Shown piece after piece: positions 10,001 through 23,298 of a stretch of 64,000 bases of DNA. The position numbers and the translations under genes are program-made. This DNA comes from Karalla daura (taxonomy: Eukaryota; Chordata; Actinopteri; Chaetodontiformes; Leiognathidae), in contig CM055192.1 in NCBI GenBank assembly GCA_029224185.1, positions 2,283,001 through 2,347,000 on the forward strand, read 5' to 3'. The notes beneath the pieces were generated by a model. The model was not told where the DNA came from. It did no database searches and saw only the letters and a program-made list of their open reading frames with translations. The stretch's first letter is position 1; the number at the start of each line of letters is the position of its first letter.

Positions 10001-13000
10001 GTGCTATGCGCTTCCTGCTTGTACCGTATCAACATCTTGACGGGCGATCCTTTTGACTCTGTGTGTAGCTGGACAGGGAGTACAGAGGCTTCCAGGAGCA
10101 GGTGCAGCAGCAGATGGCGGAGCAGGATCGAGCGCTGGAGAAGCAGCGCGTGGACCTCCAAGAGAAAGAGACGGAGATCGCGGACATGAAAGAAACCATC
10201 TTTGAGCTGGAGGACGAAGTGGAGCAGCACCGGGCTCTCAAACTCCACGACAACCTCATCATCACAGACCTTGAGAGTAAGTGGCAGCCGCTGATCATTC
10301 AAACACTGTGCAAAACCGAAAGCCATCATTGGGTGGGACCAAACATCGTCCGGCTGTGAGACTTCATGCATCGACCTCTCATTCAGACTCTGTGAAGAAG
10401 CTGCAGGACCAGAAGCATGACATGGAGAGAGAGATCAAGATTCTTCACCGCAGACTGAGGGTAAGGGGCCTGCAGGGCTTTCCGATTCCTCGGTGTGTAC
10501 TCCTGGAATTCTCCTGCTGACAGAGCTGTGGCAGTGATGCCTTCATGTCTATACCCAAGCCCCTGATGTGGGATTCACCCACTGTCCAAACTACGAGGTG
10601 CTAATGAAAGATGCCAAGAAAACCGATTTTACATGTACGTTTATGTGCATTTAGAGGTCATTCATCGGGCAGCCAGCTATCATCAGCTGTTCTGCTGCAT
10701 TGCAGCCAAAGGACAGTAAAAATGTGTCCGTGTCTGCGCCTTTTCTGCAACTCTTTTTGGATGGCTTCTTAAGTTTAGACTACAAGCTCACCACCTCGTT
10801 GCCGGGTCCTGCAACCCAAAGCGAAAGCCGTGTATTGTTCCCCCCGAGCGAGAAGTGCACCCCCGTGGCTGAGCGGTGCCGGCGATGCCCTTGCAGGAGG
10901 AGTCGATGGAGTGGCGGCAGTTCCAGGCTGACCTGCAGACGGCCGTGGTGATTGCCAACGACATCAAGTCCGAAGCCCAGGAGGAGATCGGGGACCTGCG
11001 GCGCCGGCTGCAGGAAGCCCAGGAGAAGAACGAGAAGCTGAGCAAGGAGCTGGACGAGGTCAAGAGCCGCAAGTAAGACCCGCAGGGGGGGATACGCTGG
11101 GGCTCCAGTGCTCGGGCCGACATCGCACGTCCTCTTTTTGTGATCAGTGGTTACAGTGAGCGTATTGGATCATAGGCCCGGCTGCTCCATGAGTTGCACA
11201 CCCAGGAAAACTGAGAAAACTAAAATTATATGATGATACTAAGGTAATAATGAAAAAAAAACCAGATCGGGTGGTAGGCTGAGCATCCAGGGCAGATCGT
11301 TCCTGGTGGAATCATTCTAGTGTGATGAAACACAACTCCGTTTCGTACGCATACTCGTACATTTCATTTGTAAAGCGCCTAACATTTCTGTAAAATCTCA
11401 ACTTGTGCACAGCAACAAGATAACAGAAAAAACGAAACGGATGAAGAGCCTAAAAGAGGTGTAAAATGAGCAACGATCTACGATTCAAAAACGACTAAAA
11501 ACTCATTTTAACAGTCACGTATTTACAGCGTAGTCACAGTGAAACAACAGAGACGCTTGCTTTCATTCTGCCTGCTTGGAAGCCTACAGGTAGTGGGGAG
11601 GTCACGGCCCGTGCTGAGCAGCTGTGTGTGTTTGTCAGGCAGGACGAGGAGAGGGGCAGAGTGTACAACTACATGAATGCCGTGGAGAGGGACCTGGCTG
11701 CCCTCAGACAGGGGATGGGTCTGAGTCGGAGATCGTCCACGTCCTCCGAGCCCTCCCCCACCGTCAAAACGCTCATCAAGAGCTTCGACAGTGCCTCGCA
11801 AGGTACTTCCTCGCTGCTCGACATTCGGCTTTCGCTCCGCATCCAGTCACTCGCCGGGGGGCAAGTGTATGCGGAGTGAGCCCGGGGGTGTATGTTGTGG
11901 TTGATTCTGAGTCGTCCCTCTTCACTCTGACCTCAGGCCCGTCCACCAATGGCGCCACTGTCACTCCCACGGCCTCGGCTACCCCACTCCCACGCACCAC
12001 CCCCCTGAGCCCCAGTCCCATGAAGACACCCCCTGCGGCGGCCGTGTCACCCATACAGGTACAGGACGGGAGGAGAGGGCTCTGCGCCAGCACGAGAAAA
12101 TCCTCTGAAATACATGCTTTACGGTGTCTGTAACACCCCCCCCCCCCTTTCACTTCAGAGACACTCCATCAGTGGGTCCATGTCTGCAGTCAAGCCCCTC
12201 TCCTCCTTGAGTGACAAGAGACCTAGCTACACAGACATCAGCATGCCAGGTGAGGCTGCAGACAACGGTCAGACTGTCCATGACAAGTATCGTGTCAGTG
12301 ATGCTCACACCCCCCCACCCATAGCCTCTGTGTAAAAGATGACTTCACCTGCAATAGAGAGCGATTGACAAATGACCTTCACAGGTGTGCCTAAGAGCGA
12401 GGCGAGCGTGCGAGTTACCCTCATTGGACACATACACATAGGCACGGCACTGCTGCGTTACTCTACGATAGCCAGTGTGGATCACATTGACCAGTAAGGT
12501 GTGTTGACTGTGGCGGAGGTCAGAGATGTCCTCCTCTCCTCACTCGTCTCCAGCCCCGCCCTCTCACGCAAATATGCTTTCCTCTGGCTGCAAAGACGGC
12601 GGCAGTCTGTAGGCCAAAGTCCCGGCCTCATAAATGGCCCTTCCCAAACACTGGGTGACGTCACAGAGGGTTGGGGCTTGCACCGAGGATATGCACAGGT
12701 CCTCCACGGCAGACTATCCCAACATGTGACTGGTGTTGACTGCCTGCAGTCTCTCAGAGTTGACTGAATTCAGAGGGTCTGGAATGTGGCCAATTGCTAA
12801 CCCTCCTGCACTGTATTACAAGCGAATATCTTCCGAGAAGCACTCGTAAATACTGTGATTTATCTCTAGGTGAGCATCTCCTGAGAGGAACCTCAGCTAG
12901 CCGGCCTCCGTCGGCCCTCCAGAGGGTCTCCACCATGGACACTAGCAAGGCAATCTCAGGTCTGACGTGCTTTGAAACCTGCTTTGAAAGTTGTTCAACT

Positions 13001-15987
13001 TAGCCACAGAAACACGAAGGTCTAAAACGATGTCCCCTGTTTTGAGAAGTGTCCCGTCGTAGCAGTGAGGAAATAAAACGGGACATGTCTGCTTCAGATG
13101 CGGCCTCCTCCACCTCCCTGATGGCCATCAGCGCTGCCTCCTCTCCGCTGTCCCTGTCCTCCTCCTCCCCCACGGCCTCCATCACCCCCACAACACGCAG
13201 CCGGCTAAGGTACGGCATCCCGGGACACTGGCTCACCTGTACACTCCTCGTCTGCTGAGATTGGTTTCGAGAGTGTCAGCTTTCCCGGCTCATTGAGCAG
13301 ACCTGTCACTCGTGCACCGCACTGACACAGTCGATCTCTGAAAGCCAACTAACGGTGTTTTCCGACGCGCCTCCTCTGTGTTTATTGCAGGGAAGAGAGG
13401 AAGGACCCGCTGGCAGCACTGGCCAGAGAGTATGGAGGCTCCAAGAGGAACGCGCTGTTAAAATGGTGCCAGAAGAAGACTGAGGGTTATCAGGTAGCTT
13501 CTGCTCTGTCGTCCGCATGACTAAAAGGACTGCCGGCCTCTCTTCACATGTCGACACCAGCTCCCCACACTTCATACATTGACCGTAGTGCAGTGGAGCT
13601 TTGTGACTGTAACAGAGAGCACGGTGTTCTGCCAAACAATAGTGAGCTCTCACAAATGCTAGCTATCTAATATGGGAGTACGGGAGCAGACTATTCATTT
13701 TTCCATTGCTGGATGGAACTAAACCATTTCAACTCCAGTGCAGTGTAAGTGAACGGTAAATCAGGCTTACTTCAATGAAATGGGCAGTAATAAAAGTAAG
13801 TAAGGGGTTGCGCGATTGCTTTGAATCCCATGTATTCAGACATTCTAAACATGTGAGACAGTGATTGTCCAGACTTGGACCAAGAACTGATGCTGCGCTG
13901 ACAATCAACACAGGTATGGCAGAATGCATTTTTAAACGGTGTTTGCCTATGGGAACGGATGCACTCTGGTTTCTATGACGGCCCGTGGGCCTCTCCAGGA
14001 AGTGTGCCACATTTAACACATCCTGTGAGCAAAAAACACTACGTCTGCTCCGAATCGCTGGCTCTGATCTAGATTATAGTAGTCACACAGACGACACGAG
14101 GGGCTCCTCGATGTTGTGTTAAAGCCCAGGCTTACTGAAACTGCAAAGGCCGGGCCACATGGAAAACGTGGAGGAGTCCCGTTGCTGCTCCCCCTCCAAA
14201 TCATTCACTTTAAAAGTCTCTGTGATAGCTGGATTCATTGTGACCATAATGCAGTGACATGACCATGACCTTGGATAAAATGTTATGCCCTCCTCATTTG
14301 TGCTACGGTGGTAGAAAACTGTAATACCCGGAGGAAAGCCGCGTGCCCGTAAGAGAACATTCACGTCTTTTTTTTGTTTTGTTTTTCAGAACATTGACAT
14401 CACAAACTTCAGCAGCAGCTGGAATGATGGCCTGGCCTTCTGCGCTGTGCTCCACACCTATCTACCTGCACACATCCCATACCAGGAGCTCAGCAGCCAG
14501 GAGAAGGCAAGGAGAGCGTTCTTGGCGAGCGCTACGGTTCGACGCTGCGTTCCACTTTGTGACTGTGGCTCTCTCTTGTGCTTTCAGAGGAGAAACTTCA
14601 CCCTAGCTTTCCAGGCTGCAGAGAGTGTAGGCATCAAATGCACTTTGGTAAGCCTTTCCAAAGTCTGACATCTGATATGCCTGGTGGAAATCTGCATGTT
14701 TTTGCTATGTTTGTTATCGATCTACAGTTACTTGCCCAGTTATTCTATTCTCATGTGACTCATAACCAGCAGCATTTCACCTACTAGCACTGGATCTTCT
14801 TCTTCTTCTTGGAGCTTCTTAGCTCAGCGGGTCTCAAGACTGGACAGATGGCATTGAAACACATTAAACCAAGGATTCCCAAAGTGTGTCGTGATATGAT
14901 ATGCAAGCTGTGCAGGCCGTGAGGAGTGCACAACATGAACGGGTGCACCATCATCGTATATTGTATGCCCATCAAAATAAAAACCGCATCACAACACCTG
15001 CAGAGAAACCCATTGCACGAGCTAGGCTCTGTGATGTCCCGAGCCACCATGGAGGAGCGGTCCCACCCCGGCCAGAGGATGAAGAAGATATAACATAACT
15101 CTAGGATCCATTGAACTAACTCTTTCTGTTGTTTAATGTCCTATCTTATCTTATCTTAAAAAAGACATTGTCTAAAAAGGCTTTTGTCCCTCCTTGTGGC
15201 CTGTAGTCAAGCTGGAGGTGCGACATACCAGTGCCATGTATATGCTGTACATTCATTCAATCATTCATTGTCTAAATAATGTAACTTGACCCGCTTTGTG
15301 CCCACTGGTTTTGCAGGGGTGTGCTTGTGCTCATCTCCAGCTCACATGGGATGAAAGGCAGGGACTAGACTCTGGACAGGTTGCCAGTCCATCAGAGTGG
15401 ATATACATCCAATGCTGCACTTTGTTGTTTGTCTGTCTGTGTTATCTCCCTTGGCAACCTAAATACACCCAGATGCATTTCTTTGGCAAGCCACTTACCA
15501 ATAGCGTCCATGATAGCTGCCGATAGTACTCTGGATGTAAACAAGCTCTTCTTCTTCTCTCCAAAAGGAGTTCTTCCTGGTTCTCAACAGGGTTTTAAGC
15601 ATTTAACTCCACCTACGGGTGTGGCAAATTTAGTGCAGGTGTTGCCCATGTGAATCAACCAATTCCAATGTGCTAATTAGTGAACTGTAGAGGAAATGGT
15701 GAGTTGATTCGGATAACCTTGGGACAGAGCCAGAGTGAAATAGCTTGCTGAAAGCCCCTATTTACATTACACATGACCAAGAAAGAAAGAAAGAAATCGG
15801 TTGTCTCGTCAAACTCTTTATTTAGTTCTCATCTGTAATTCTGTAATCTGGAGTGTGTGCCGATCTTGATCGTCTTCCTCCTCCTTCTTTCTTACAGGAT
15901 ATAAATGAGATGGTGCACACGGAGCGGCCTGACTGGCAGAGTGTCATGACATACGTCACGGCCATCTACAAGTACTTTGAGACCTGA
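7043..15987 (+). CDS. specc1l: Cytospin-A (SPECC1L) orthologue, 15 coding exons
   Basis: Coding exons: 7043-7168, 7272-7410, 7520-9147, 10069-10276, 10387-10460, 10897-11072, 11639-11802, 11937-12058, 12159-12249, 12870-12959, 13050-13209, 13391-13493, 14390-14506, 14588-14647, 15898-15987. All phases join and give 1,115 residues (human protein 1,117). The order is a basic, Ser-rich N terminus beginning MKK; a conserved block around RMSKSKSDGQISDK; long coiled coils in exon 3 and the following exons; a Ser/Pro-rich linker with SRRSSTSSEP and MKTPPAAAVSP; and a calponin-homology domain at about residues 1004-1112 ending YKYFET. Family knowledge: SPECC1L associates with microtubules and actin, stabilises both, acts at cell-cell contacts, and matters in craniofacial development. 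The start is the first ATG after the acceptor at 7003. The junction of the exons at 12870 and 13050 has weak splice sites. Teleosts may keep two paralogues (la/lb); I cannot tell which this is. Confidence 0.95.
7520..9147 (+). CDS. specc1l: specc1l large exon (coiled-coil region)
   Basis: This 1,628-bp exon supplies about half of the protein. Acceptor ttttgccag ends at 7519; the donor is AAG/gtcagt at 9148. It encodes heptad-rich coiled coils, recognisable by VEILHLRSELRDMRAQLG, TSSDDALDAPSG, CLTERIHQMEENQHS and YMELEQRYADLADNARFE, all conserved with the vertebrate protein. The single large exon is typical of the gene. Long minus-strand frames across it are compositional shadows. Confidence 0.95.
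13391..15987 (+). CDS. specc1l: specc1l calponin-homology domain exons
   Basis: Four exons (13391-13493, 14390-14506, 14588-14647, 15898-15987) encode the C-terminal single CH domain. Recognisable segments are NALLKWCQKKTEGYQ, ITNFSSSWNDGLAFC, HTYLPAHIPYQ, AFQAAESVGI and MVHTERPDWQSVMTYV. The intron after 14506 starts with GC (aag/gcaagg) and ends ctttcag at 14587, a GC-AG intron. The reading frame and family alignment leave no nearby GT that would keep the conserved sequence EKRRNF. The last codon is followed by TGA at 15985-15987. Confidence 0.92.
15251..15400 (+). repeat. Teleost interspersed repeat in the last specc1l intron
   Basis: Starts attcattcaatcattcatt, and contains tgggatgaaaggcaggga and ggacaggttgccagtccatc, phrases that recur in a very common fish repeat. 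The copy is partial and diverged and lies in the last specc1l intron (14648-15897). The rest of this intron has no recognised element. Confidence 0.6.
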
Positions 15988-17304
15988 TTCTGACACCTGC
16001 CTCATTCTGCTCATCCAGCACAAGAGCCATGCGAATCCTCCTGCTCTTCTGGCCCAACTGTTATACCTCACCTATCCCTGCCCTCACTCCACTGCAACGG
16101 CCAGACTCTCTGCATGTCACGCCATGCTATTTCACTGCGTCAAAGGTCCATGTGTGAACACACACACACAGCAACTCCATCCTTTCTGCAGAGACTAGTG
16201 GGCACTCCGTGCCCAGCGAGAGTCCCGGGGCCTGCCTGTGTGTCTGCCGGTAGCAGGCCACGGGGAAAGCCTGGTGAGCCACGTATGAACTGACCCGTCA
16301 TGGTGTCCGGCAGGACATCTGTCTGTCTGAGGGAGCAGTGTGACAAAGGAAACCACATCTCTGTGCCTTCTTATCTGGCTTGTCCTGGCAAATTCATAAA
16401 GGGAAAGATCAGGTTTTACTCGACAACACCCCCGAAGTCAGCAACGTTGGAATTTCCCCACGACCTCGAAAAAAAACTCACCTGGGAAAACGATTCTGGC
16501 GCAGCTTTTTTTGCACCAAGTCTTCCAGACGTTACGAAAACACATGCCTAAACGTTAAAGGAAGTGCCTGCGTGTGTGTTTGGATGCGGGAGACAAAGGT
16601 GCTGTGGCCAAATGTGTGTCGGAGCCTCTTGATTGTTGATTGGTGGCTTATCACTGCTGTCCCATCGACACCACATCACCAGGGACCGTTGGCTTCTCGA
16701 GCACACGCGCGCATACGTCCTATTCGACAGCACAAGCAACACTAACACGCTCCTGTGGTGGTTTTCAATCAAACGTTTGTGAAACTGTACCAACGCTCAA
16801 TTGACGTGTATGCAGCCGAACACTAGGCTATAATGAGAGTGTTCGCTGGGCCCGCTTTCACTTCTTTATTTGCTTTCACCAGGCACATACAACACGCCAC
16901 GTTTCACCGTAACCAAAATGTGCGAACAGCCTCCAGTTATTCCACAATGGGGAAATGAGCTCATTTGTAACGGGACCGGTGCCGCTCTTGTTACGCTCTC
17001 GTCACTGTCTCTTTTGCCTGGTTGTTACACTTAGGTTAACGTGTAAGTCAAACAAAAGAGCCGTAAGCTAGCCGGCAGTAGCTGTAGCTGTGTTGTATAC
17101 AGCTCTGCCACACTCCAGCAGTGTCGGGGGAGCACTGTTCCCATGTATCCAGCCTTTATGTATAGCTAAACCCATCATCTGCACGCCATGGCTTCATCCT
17201 CGGGCCACAGACCAGAGGGTGGTATTAATCTTGTCACCAGACATATGCAACACGTTACAAACAATACTACTTAACTATTTATATTGCACAGTACTGACAA
17301 AACA

Positions 17305-17340
17305 CGGGGGTGGGGGTGGGGGGTGGGGGGTGGGGGGGTG
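17305..17340. repeat. G-rich low-complexity tract (possible G-quadruplex)
   Basis: Runs of three to seven G separated by single T or short gaps (gggggtggggggtggg type). The spacing would allow a G-quadruplex on the plus strand, which would be in the RNA if the specc1l 3' UTR extends this far. Confidence 0.6.
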
Positions 17341-17993
17341 ATTTGACATGTTGTGCTTTTTGACTGAAGTGGCGTTTGATCGTTTTTGAAATGTGGATTG
17401 GAGTAACAATCATCGAAGTCCTGTTTTTAAAGCACAACGGAGGCATCAGAAGTGCTTGTTTTCTCAGCAATGAAAACACGCGCCGTGCGTTTTATATGAC
17501 GCCTCTTGGCCGTGCTGTCTGAGCGCCATATGCTCATCGTGCCTCAGCACACGTTCTCTGTATTTATTGGAATCGGTTTGTGTTCATAGTCGCGAGGTTA
17601 ATCCTCCGCACTCGCAGCAAGTAGCTGCGCTAGTGCGTTCGTGTCCGGCCTCGGCAGTGTGGCCGAGCGTTCTGTGAGTGAAACACTGATTGATATAGAA
17701 GTGCTGTCATCGTTCCCCGTGAGGCACCATCAGCGGCGTGAGAGGGTTTAGAGTGAGCCAGGGTGCAAAGCTTGTTGGGTCTACTGCCGAGTCCTTGGGA
17801 GGCCACTGCACACTGTTCTGATTTAGATCAGGTGAGGCTGCCGCTAGGCATCTACGGCTATATCGGCGACAGCATTTCCGTCTGGCTGTAGGCCCGTCCT
17901 CCCCTGTCATTTGCCACGCCACATCACCGCAATACACACAGCTGAGTGAGGCGTTCAATGAGCAAAGGTTATCTCAAGAACTGCAACAATGAC

Positions 17994-18219
<226 letters not shown>

Positions 18220-18772
18220 ACGTACGCGAAGTGCTGCCACTGCCAGTGGGGCTCGGCGATGCCATGATGCCAACTTTTCACTGTACTCTGCTCGGCCTCC
18301 CTCCACCATGTATTCCCATCATTCCCAAACAGGAGACTCTGAGAGACGCACACCGAGGCCTCTCCATTCTGTAAGTGGAGTGTGTTTTAGCAGTCCTTGG
18401 GCTTGTGGTCCAGCAAGTGCTGATAGTGGAGCGATTGACGCTGCCGAGGCCAGAGCAAATGGCTGGAGAGAGCAGGGAGGTGTAGTCTTCCTCCTCACCA
18501 TGCACACACCACAGATGTTTTACACTATAGAACCTGCAGGCCATGCCTTGTGAGCATGGAGCTTTATTACAACCAGCAAAGCAAATGCCAACAGTGCATT
18601 GTGTTTTGATTGGGTCCACACTATTTGTTTCTTTTTGTTCTTTATGTTTATTTGAAAATGCTCTGAGCATTCCACTGACCGCTTTGGTATGTTTTTATGT
18701 CCATGTTGCCTTTTGTCTTTGTGTGGATTCATTGTAATGACCTAGCTATGACAGTGTGGAAATGGTCCCATG

Positions 18773-18778
18773 ATTAAA
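18773..18778 (+). terminator. specc1l: Candidate specc1l polyadenylation signal ATTAAA
   Basis: The common variant hexamer ATTAAA followed within 20 bp by a GT-rich downstream element (18788-18830). It is the best 3'-end signal between the specc1l stop and adora2a. Confidence 0.45.
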
Positions 18779-18830
18779 GTTCAAGTTGTGCGTGCGTGCG
18801 TGTGTGTATGTATGTGTGTGTGTGTGTGAA

Positions 18831-19990
18831 GGGAAGAGGATACAGTATTAAGTGCACACTATAATGGTTAGCAGAAACGCTGTTGAGTTTTGTGTTGCCT
18901 TGTTTTTTTTTCCTGCTAATAGTTATAAAAGACCATTAAAGCGGCCATCTTTGTTGTCATTGTCTGAGTGTTTGATTTCAACTTTACCTTCGGATCGCAC
19001 ACAGGCAGTCATAGCCGACTCGGCTAATGACTGGATAGAGCTTTTCATTCAAGCAGCAGTGTAAGCAATAGAAATTAAATGATTTGCTGTCAATTATTTC
19101 ATGACTTTTTATATAATAAAGTAGTTGACTTGAGTAAAGTGTCACCCGATTGCAGCTGCTTAAGTACTAATGTCTCTGTTTTCTTTTACTTGAACTTTAT
19201 TTAGTTTTAGGGTGTGTGGGGAAAAATAAGACTTTTAAAGACTTTCATTTAGAGAATGCTCACTCAAACAGCTCAATTTTTTTCATACATAGTATACAGT
19301 AGTGTTTTTTCTTTGTTTTTTTTTTCATATGGGGTAGTATCTCTTGGAGTACTTGAGTTACGTTAGATCAAATATATACATTTAAAATAGCATTGATTCA
19401 AAAGTCCAATTTAAATATTGTTAATGAAATATTTAAATGACATACAAGTGTTATATAAGTTAATAAGCTGAATTTTATATTGATTATCTTGAAAAATCAG
19501 TCAAATTACGAAGCAGTTTCTCACTATTGCAGTCTTCAGTGTTCGCAGTTTGTAAGTTTGACATGCCAGTCTCACTTTGATCCTTAAAGAACATAAAAAG
19601 AAAACTTTTTGTGACAATTTTCTGTGCTGTGTTTGTGTATGTGTTTATTCATCGACAACTGAGTTCATAAATTCAGTTCAAAAGGAGAGCTTTCTTATAA
19701 ATCTAAAAGATACGGAAGCGCATCTTTTAATTACGAGATAAGGTGTTTTCCCCCAGCCGATGCAAAGCGCTTCCGTAAAAAGAAGATGCTTGTTTTTTAT
19801 TTGCACCAATTTACAAATAAGTCACCTAATTTTCTCATTTATATCATATTACATTTTAATCTGTCATTATATTGTAATATTATATTTCTCTATTTTAAAC
19901 GTGTGCGTTTTTTCAAAACATTTGCAGACGATGCAATGTTGTCAGTGTCATTACGCGTAATACATCTTTCAGTGCTGATGTAGTGTTCCA
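18831..19990. other. AT-rich intergenic stretch between specc1l and adora2a
   Basis: No gene was recognised. It contains TATA-like and AATAAA-like AT-rich sequence and a perfect 10-bp inverted repeat (19712-19721 acggaagcgc, 19767-19776 gcgcttccgt) about 600 bp before the presumed adora2a first exon. Confidence 0.4.
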
Positions 19991-20392
19991 GTTCTCTTCT
20001 GCTTTGCGCTGGCCAGGAGGCATTCGGCTGAAAAGAATATCACGTCACATCGCTGGAAAAGCGTGAGAAGAACCATTGGCCCTGGCAACTTGTGGACTCT
20101 TGTCGTCGGAGCACGGGTACAAGTGAAAAGTGCGTCACCGGCTTACACGCTGTGAACCGATCCGCCCCTGAAGCGGAAACGACTACAAGCAGGCTCGCGT
20201 ATCAACTGAGGGGTGCGGGGTCGGGAGAGGAGGTGGGGTGCTGGGCTGGGCTGAGTTCTGCCGCTCTTCCTCCCGCAGATCAGCCCCGGGAATGAAGCCG
20301 GACAGCTGAGGCAGTGGAGGACGATGTGATCTCTGCTCCATCACCTTCAGCCGTCAGCCAAGCTCCACGGAAGCATCACTTATCTGTGGAAG
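19991..20392 (+). promoter_or_regulatory. adora2a: Probable adora2a promoter and non-coding first exon
   Basis: The base composition switches from AT-rich to CpG-rich here (for example gtgcggggtcgggagagg near 20213). The patch ends in a good donor, aag/gtgagtgg, with GT at 20393-20394. Vertebrate adora2a genes have one or more upstream non-coding exons before two coding exons, so this is a likely first exon. The transcription start cannot be fixed from sequence alone. Confidence 0.45.
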
Positions 20393-23298
20393 GTGAGTGG
20401 CCTCAGCACAGACTAAGTTAGTCAGCAGGAAATCCACAGGTTGATTGTGGTTACACATTGTTCACACCGTCACATTCTCAACAGACCTTAAGTACAATTC
20501 ACGCGGAAGCTGCGTTCCCAACTATCTCCTAAGCGAACGGAGCAATCTTGTCCGTCCAGAGTTGATAGTGATGATGTCCTTCAGTGTGTTAGGAGAAGTG
20601 CAAGGGCCCTGAGGGCACCTGGTACTAATGTCTGTGTAAGAACCAACACGGTAGATAGTGGTTTCTTGTTATTCATACTTTTGCATTTTCCATCATGGCC
20701 TCGAGAGACAGGGCAGATGAGCAGTTGTTCTTAGATTCCTATTGAGGTTTGAAATGATGTATTGTTAATCGATAATTGAATTGATAAAGGTATGGCTGAA
20801 CCACCAACAAGGCAGTCAGAGTCTGTAACAGATGGATAGATGAGGACTGGAAGCTGATCATCCCTGAACTTAGATTAGTAAAGCAGAGTGAAGCAGCCCG
20901 CAGACATAGCAGTCATAGGAAATAAGATCTGTCAATAGGGAACAAACATATCATGTCACATGATCATATTTAATATAATTGTAATTATATTACAATTATC
21001 TAGATCTAGATGTAGCTGTTTGTTTGTTAGTTTTGTGTGAGTTTAGTTTGCGTCTGCATTACAGCTACCGTTTCTAAATACAATAAAATTTGACCAAAGA
21101 TTTGCATTGGATTATGGACAGCGATTAAGTAGTACTGACACAACTGTCCCGCATTGTTAGCATGTCAATAACCCTTTCCAAACATGGTATCGTACTGTTG
21201 CTCTACTTGTGACTGCTTGAAAATGTAATGCTGTATCTGACAACTGGACCCAATGTTAATGCCATGTATTGGATAGTCCCTGAATTCCCAGTGCTTTGCT
21301 GAGTAGGTGAACATGTGAATGGCTGAATCACAAAAGGCTTATTTCTTAGTTGAAGAGAAGAAAAAGAAAAGTGCTGTTAATGATCAACCATGAAATAACC
21401 TTGGTATTAATAAAAAGGTCTCATCTGACCCAAAGGGAAAATCTTGACTCACAGTGCAAAGACCTCCGTGTTCTGGGGCAGCTGCTTCAAAATCCAGACA
21501 GAATCTTTCAAAAACATTCCCAGTGTAATGCTTCAGCACCACAAAAGCAGCAGGATGTAACCACTAAAAACCCAGACATCAGATAGCGTGGTTCACTCAT
21601 TGACCAGCGGCCTTATTTATTGAACGTCTAAAAATGAAGCATGGAATTGCCCTCAAGATCTACAGAAGCAGAGGAGTGAACTTGTGCTCAACATGCACAG
21701 GCTGCAATAATGATCTGTACTCATATTGATCCTCATACATTGTGTTATAGTCTTAGAGTACATTGTGATTGGCTAGTTAGCTGGCTAAACTGGCTAGCTA
21801 TAAAACAACATAGATGGTTAGGTAACATGATTATGAAGAGGGGTTTCAGACAGAGAGCAACATTGAATTGCATATTATTGCGACTGAGAAGCCAAGTGTC
21901 ACTTCCTCTTTCTTGTGTCTCGCCCTCAACAAAGTTGTGTTTAGTAGAGGGAAGTGTGGTAATTTTAGAACCCAAATCAACCCCCTGAAGGCTACATATA
22001 AGTAGTAGTAGTATTCAGCTAAGATTTTTCCTAATGATAAATACACAAATGGCTGAAAAAAATGTTTGTCTTTCTGTCAAGTTTTGGCGGTCTGTAAGTA
22101 AGAGCAGGTGGAGTTGCAAAGATGCTGATGAGAATCATGACAGTAAAGCAGAACCTTGAAATAATGTCCTGAAAGATGCTGACTACTGGAAGACTTCCTG
22201 CATACACCTGGAGAATTGAGTTTAAACAACATAAGAGAGATGAACTATTTATATAAGCAAGCAACCGCACAACTGTCTGCAGCATAATCTGAGTTTTGCT
22301 TAATGTATGTGACTTCAGCTTGCAGAGGAATGAAGTGCAGACATGAACAGTGTCATAGCTCAGGCAGGAAGAGGCAGACTCTAGAGAGCAAGGTTGTTGA
22401 AGTACTGTAGGTTGCAATCTGCAACAGATGTGAGTTTATATCTGTTTCCTTCAATGAGAAAAAAATGTTATAAAGTCATAAAATCCAAAACTATCAGCAG
22501 TTTGAACCAGCACTACAGTCTTGGGCAGATGCTCCTGTCTTCTATGTTTCTTGCATGGAGGATCTTTGCATTGGCATTGACACACTGAAAACTGTGCTAC
22601 GTGAATGTTTGAGTCTGATGAAGTCTACACAAACTACTCTCCCAGTGCTGCACTGCAGGGTCAAGAGGGACTGTTTACAAAAGTCATCAACAGCCGAAAG
22701 TCCCACAGACCCCTACAGTCACACACTGTTAATTCAGGCAGGGATCAGGGATTACGTTTTTTAGCAAATTCACGCTTCATATTAATGATGCAGGTCTGAG
22801 TATTTCAACATAGTATTTGGGATTTTAAGTATTTAGTTTTTCTTAGAATCCACTTTTCATAATATGGAAATTCTGTAAAACAAACTTACAACATGTAGAA
22901 TTTCACCACAACTTAACATTGACTCATGATCATGTAGTCATCGAAGAGCCTCTGTCATATTGAACAGGAAAGATGTAGATTCAGTGAGACACTTATTATG
23001 TGAGTATCATGTGTGAATTTTAGCCACGGCATGTTCTCATTAGTGGTCCAGGTCCTCCGTCCTGGGCCACTACTGGCTCGCCCTGAAATGTATCTAATGC
23101 AAGTGTGTGTCAGTTAAAATTCACTTCCTTAAAGCATTTCCTCTTTTTTCCTTCTGCACTTCTTAATGTCCAGCAACATAATGTCCTGCTGATGTGCACT
23201 GGCATCATCTCAGCCCCTCAGAGTTCAAAGGACAAAGGCATGGATGGGACAACGGAGGGAGAGCACAGCAAAAGAGCTCCATCAGCAGAAAGGCAGCC
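20393..23298 (+). other. adora2a: Presumed adora2a intron 1
   Basis: AT-rich, no coding homology and no recognised transposon. The short open frames here lack homology. The acceptor of the first coding exon is not clear; it must lie upstream of 23569. Confidence 0.35.
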
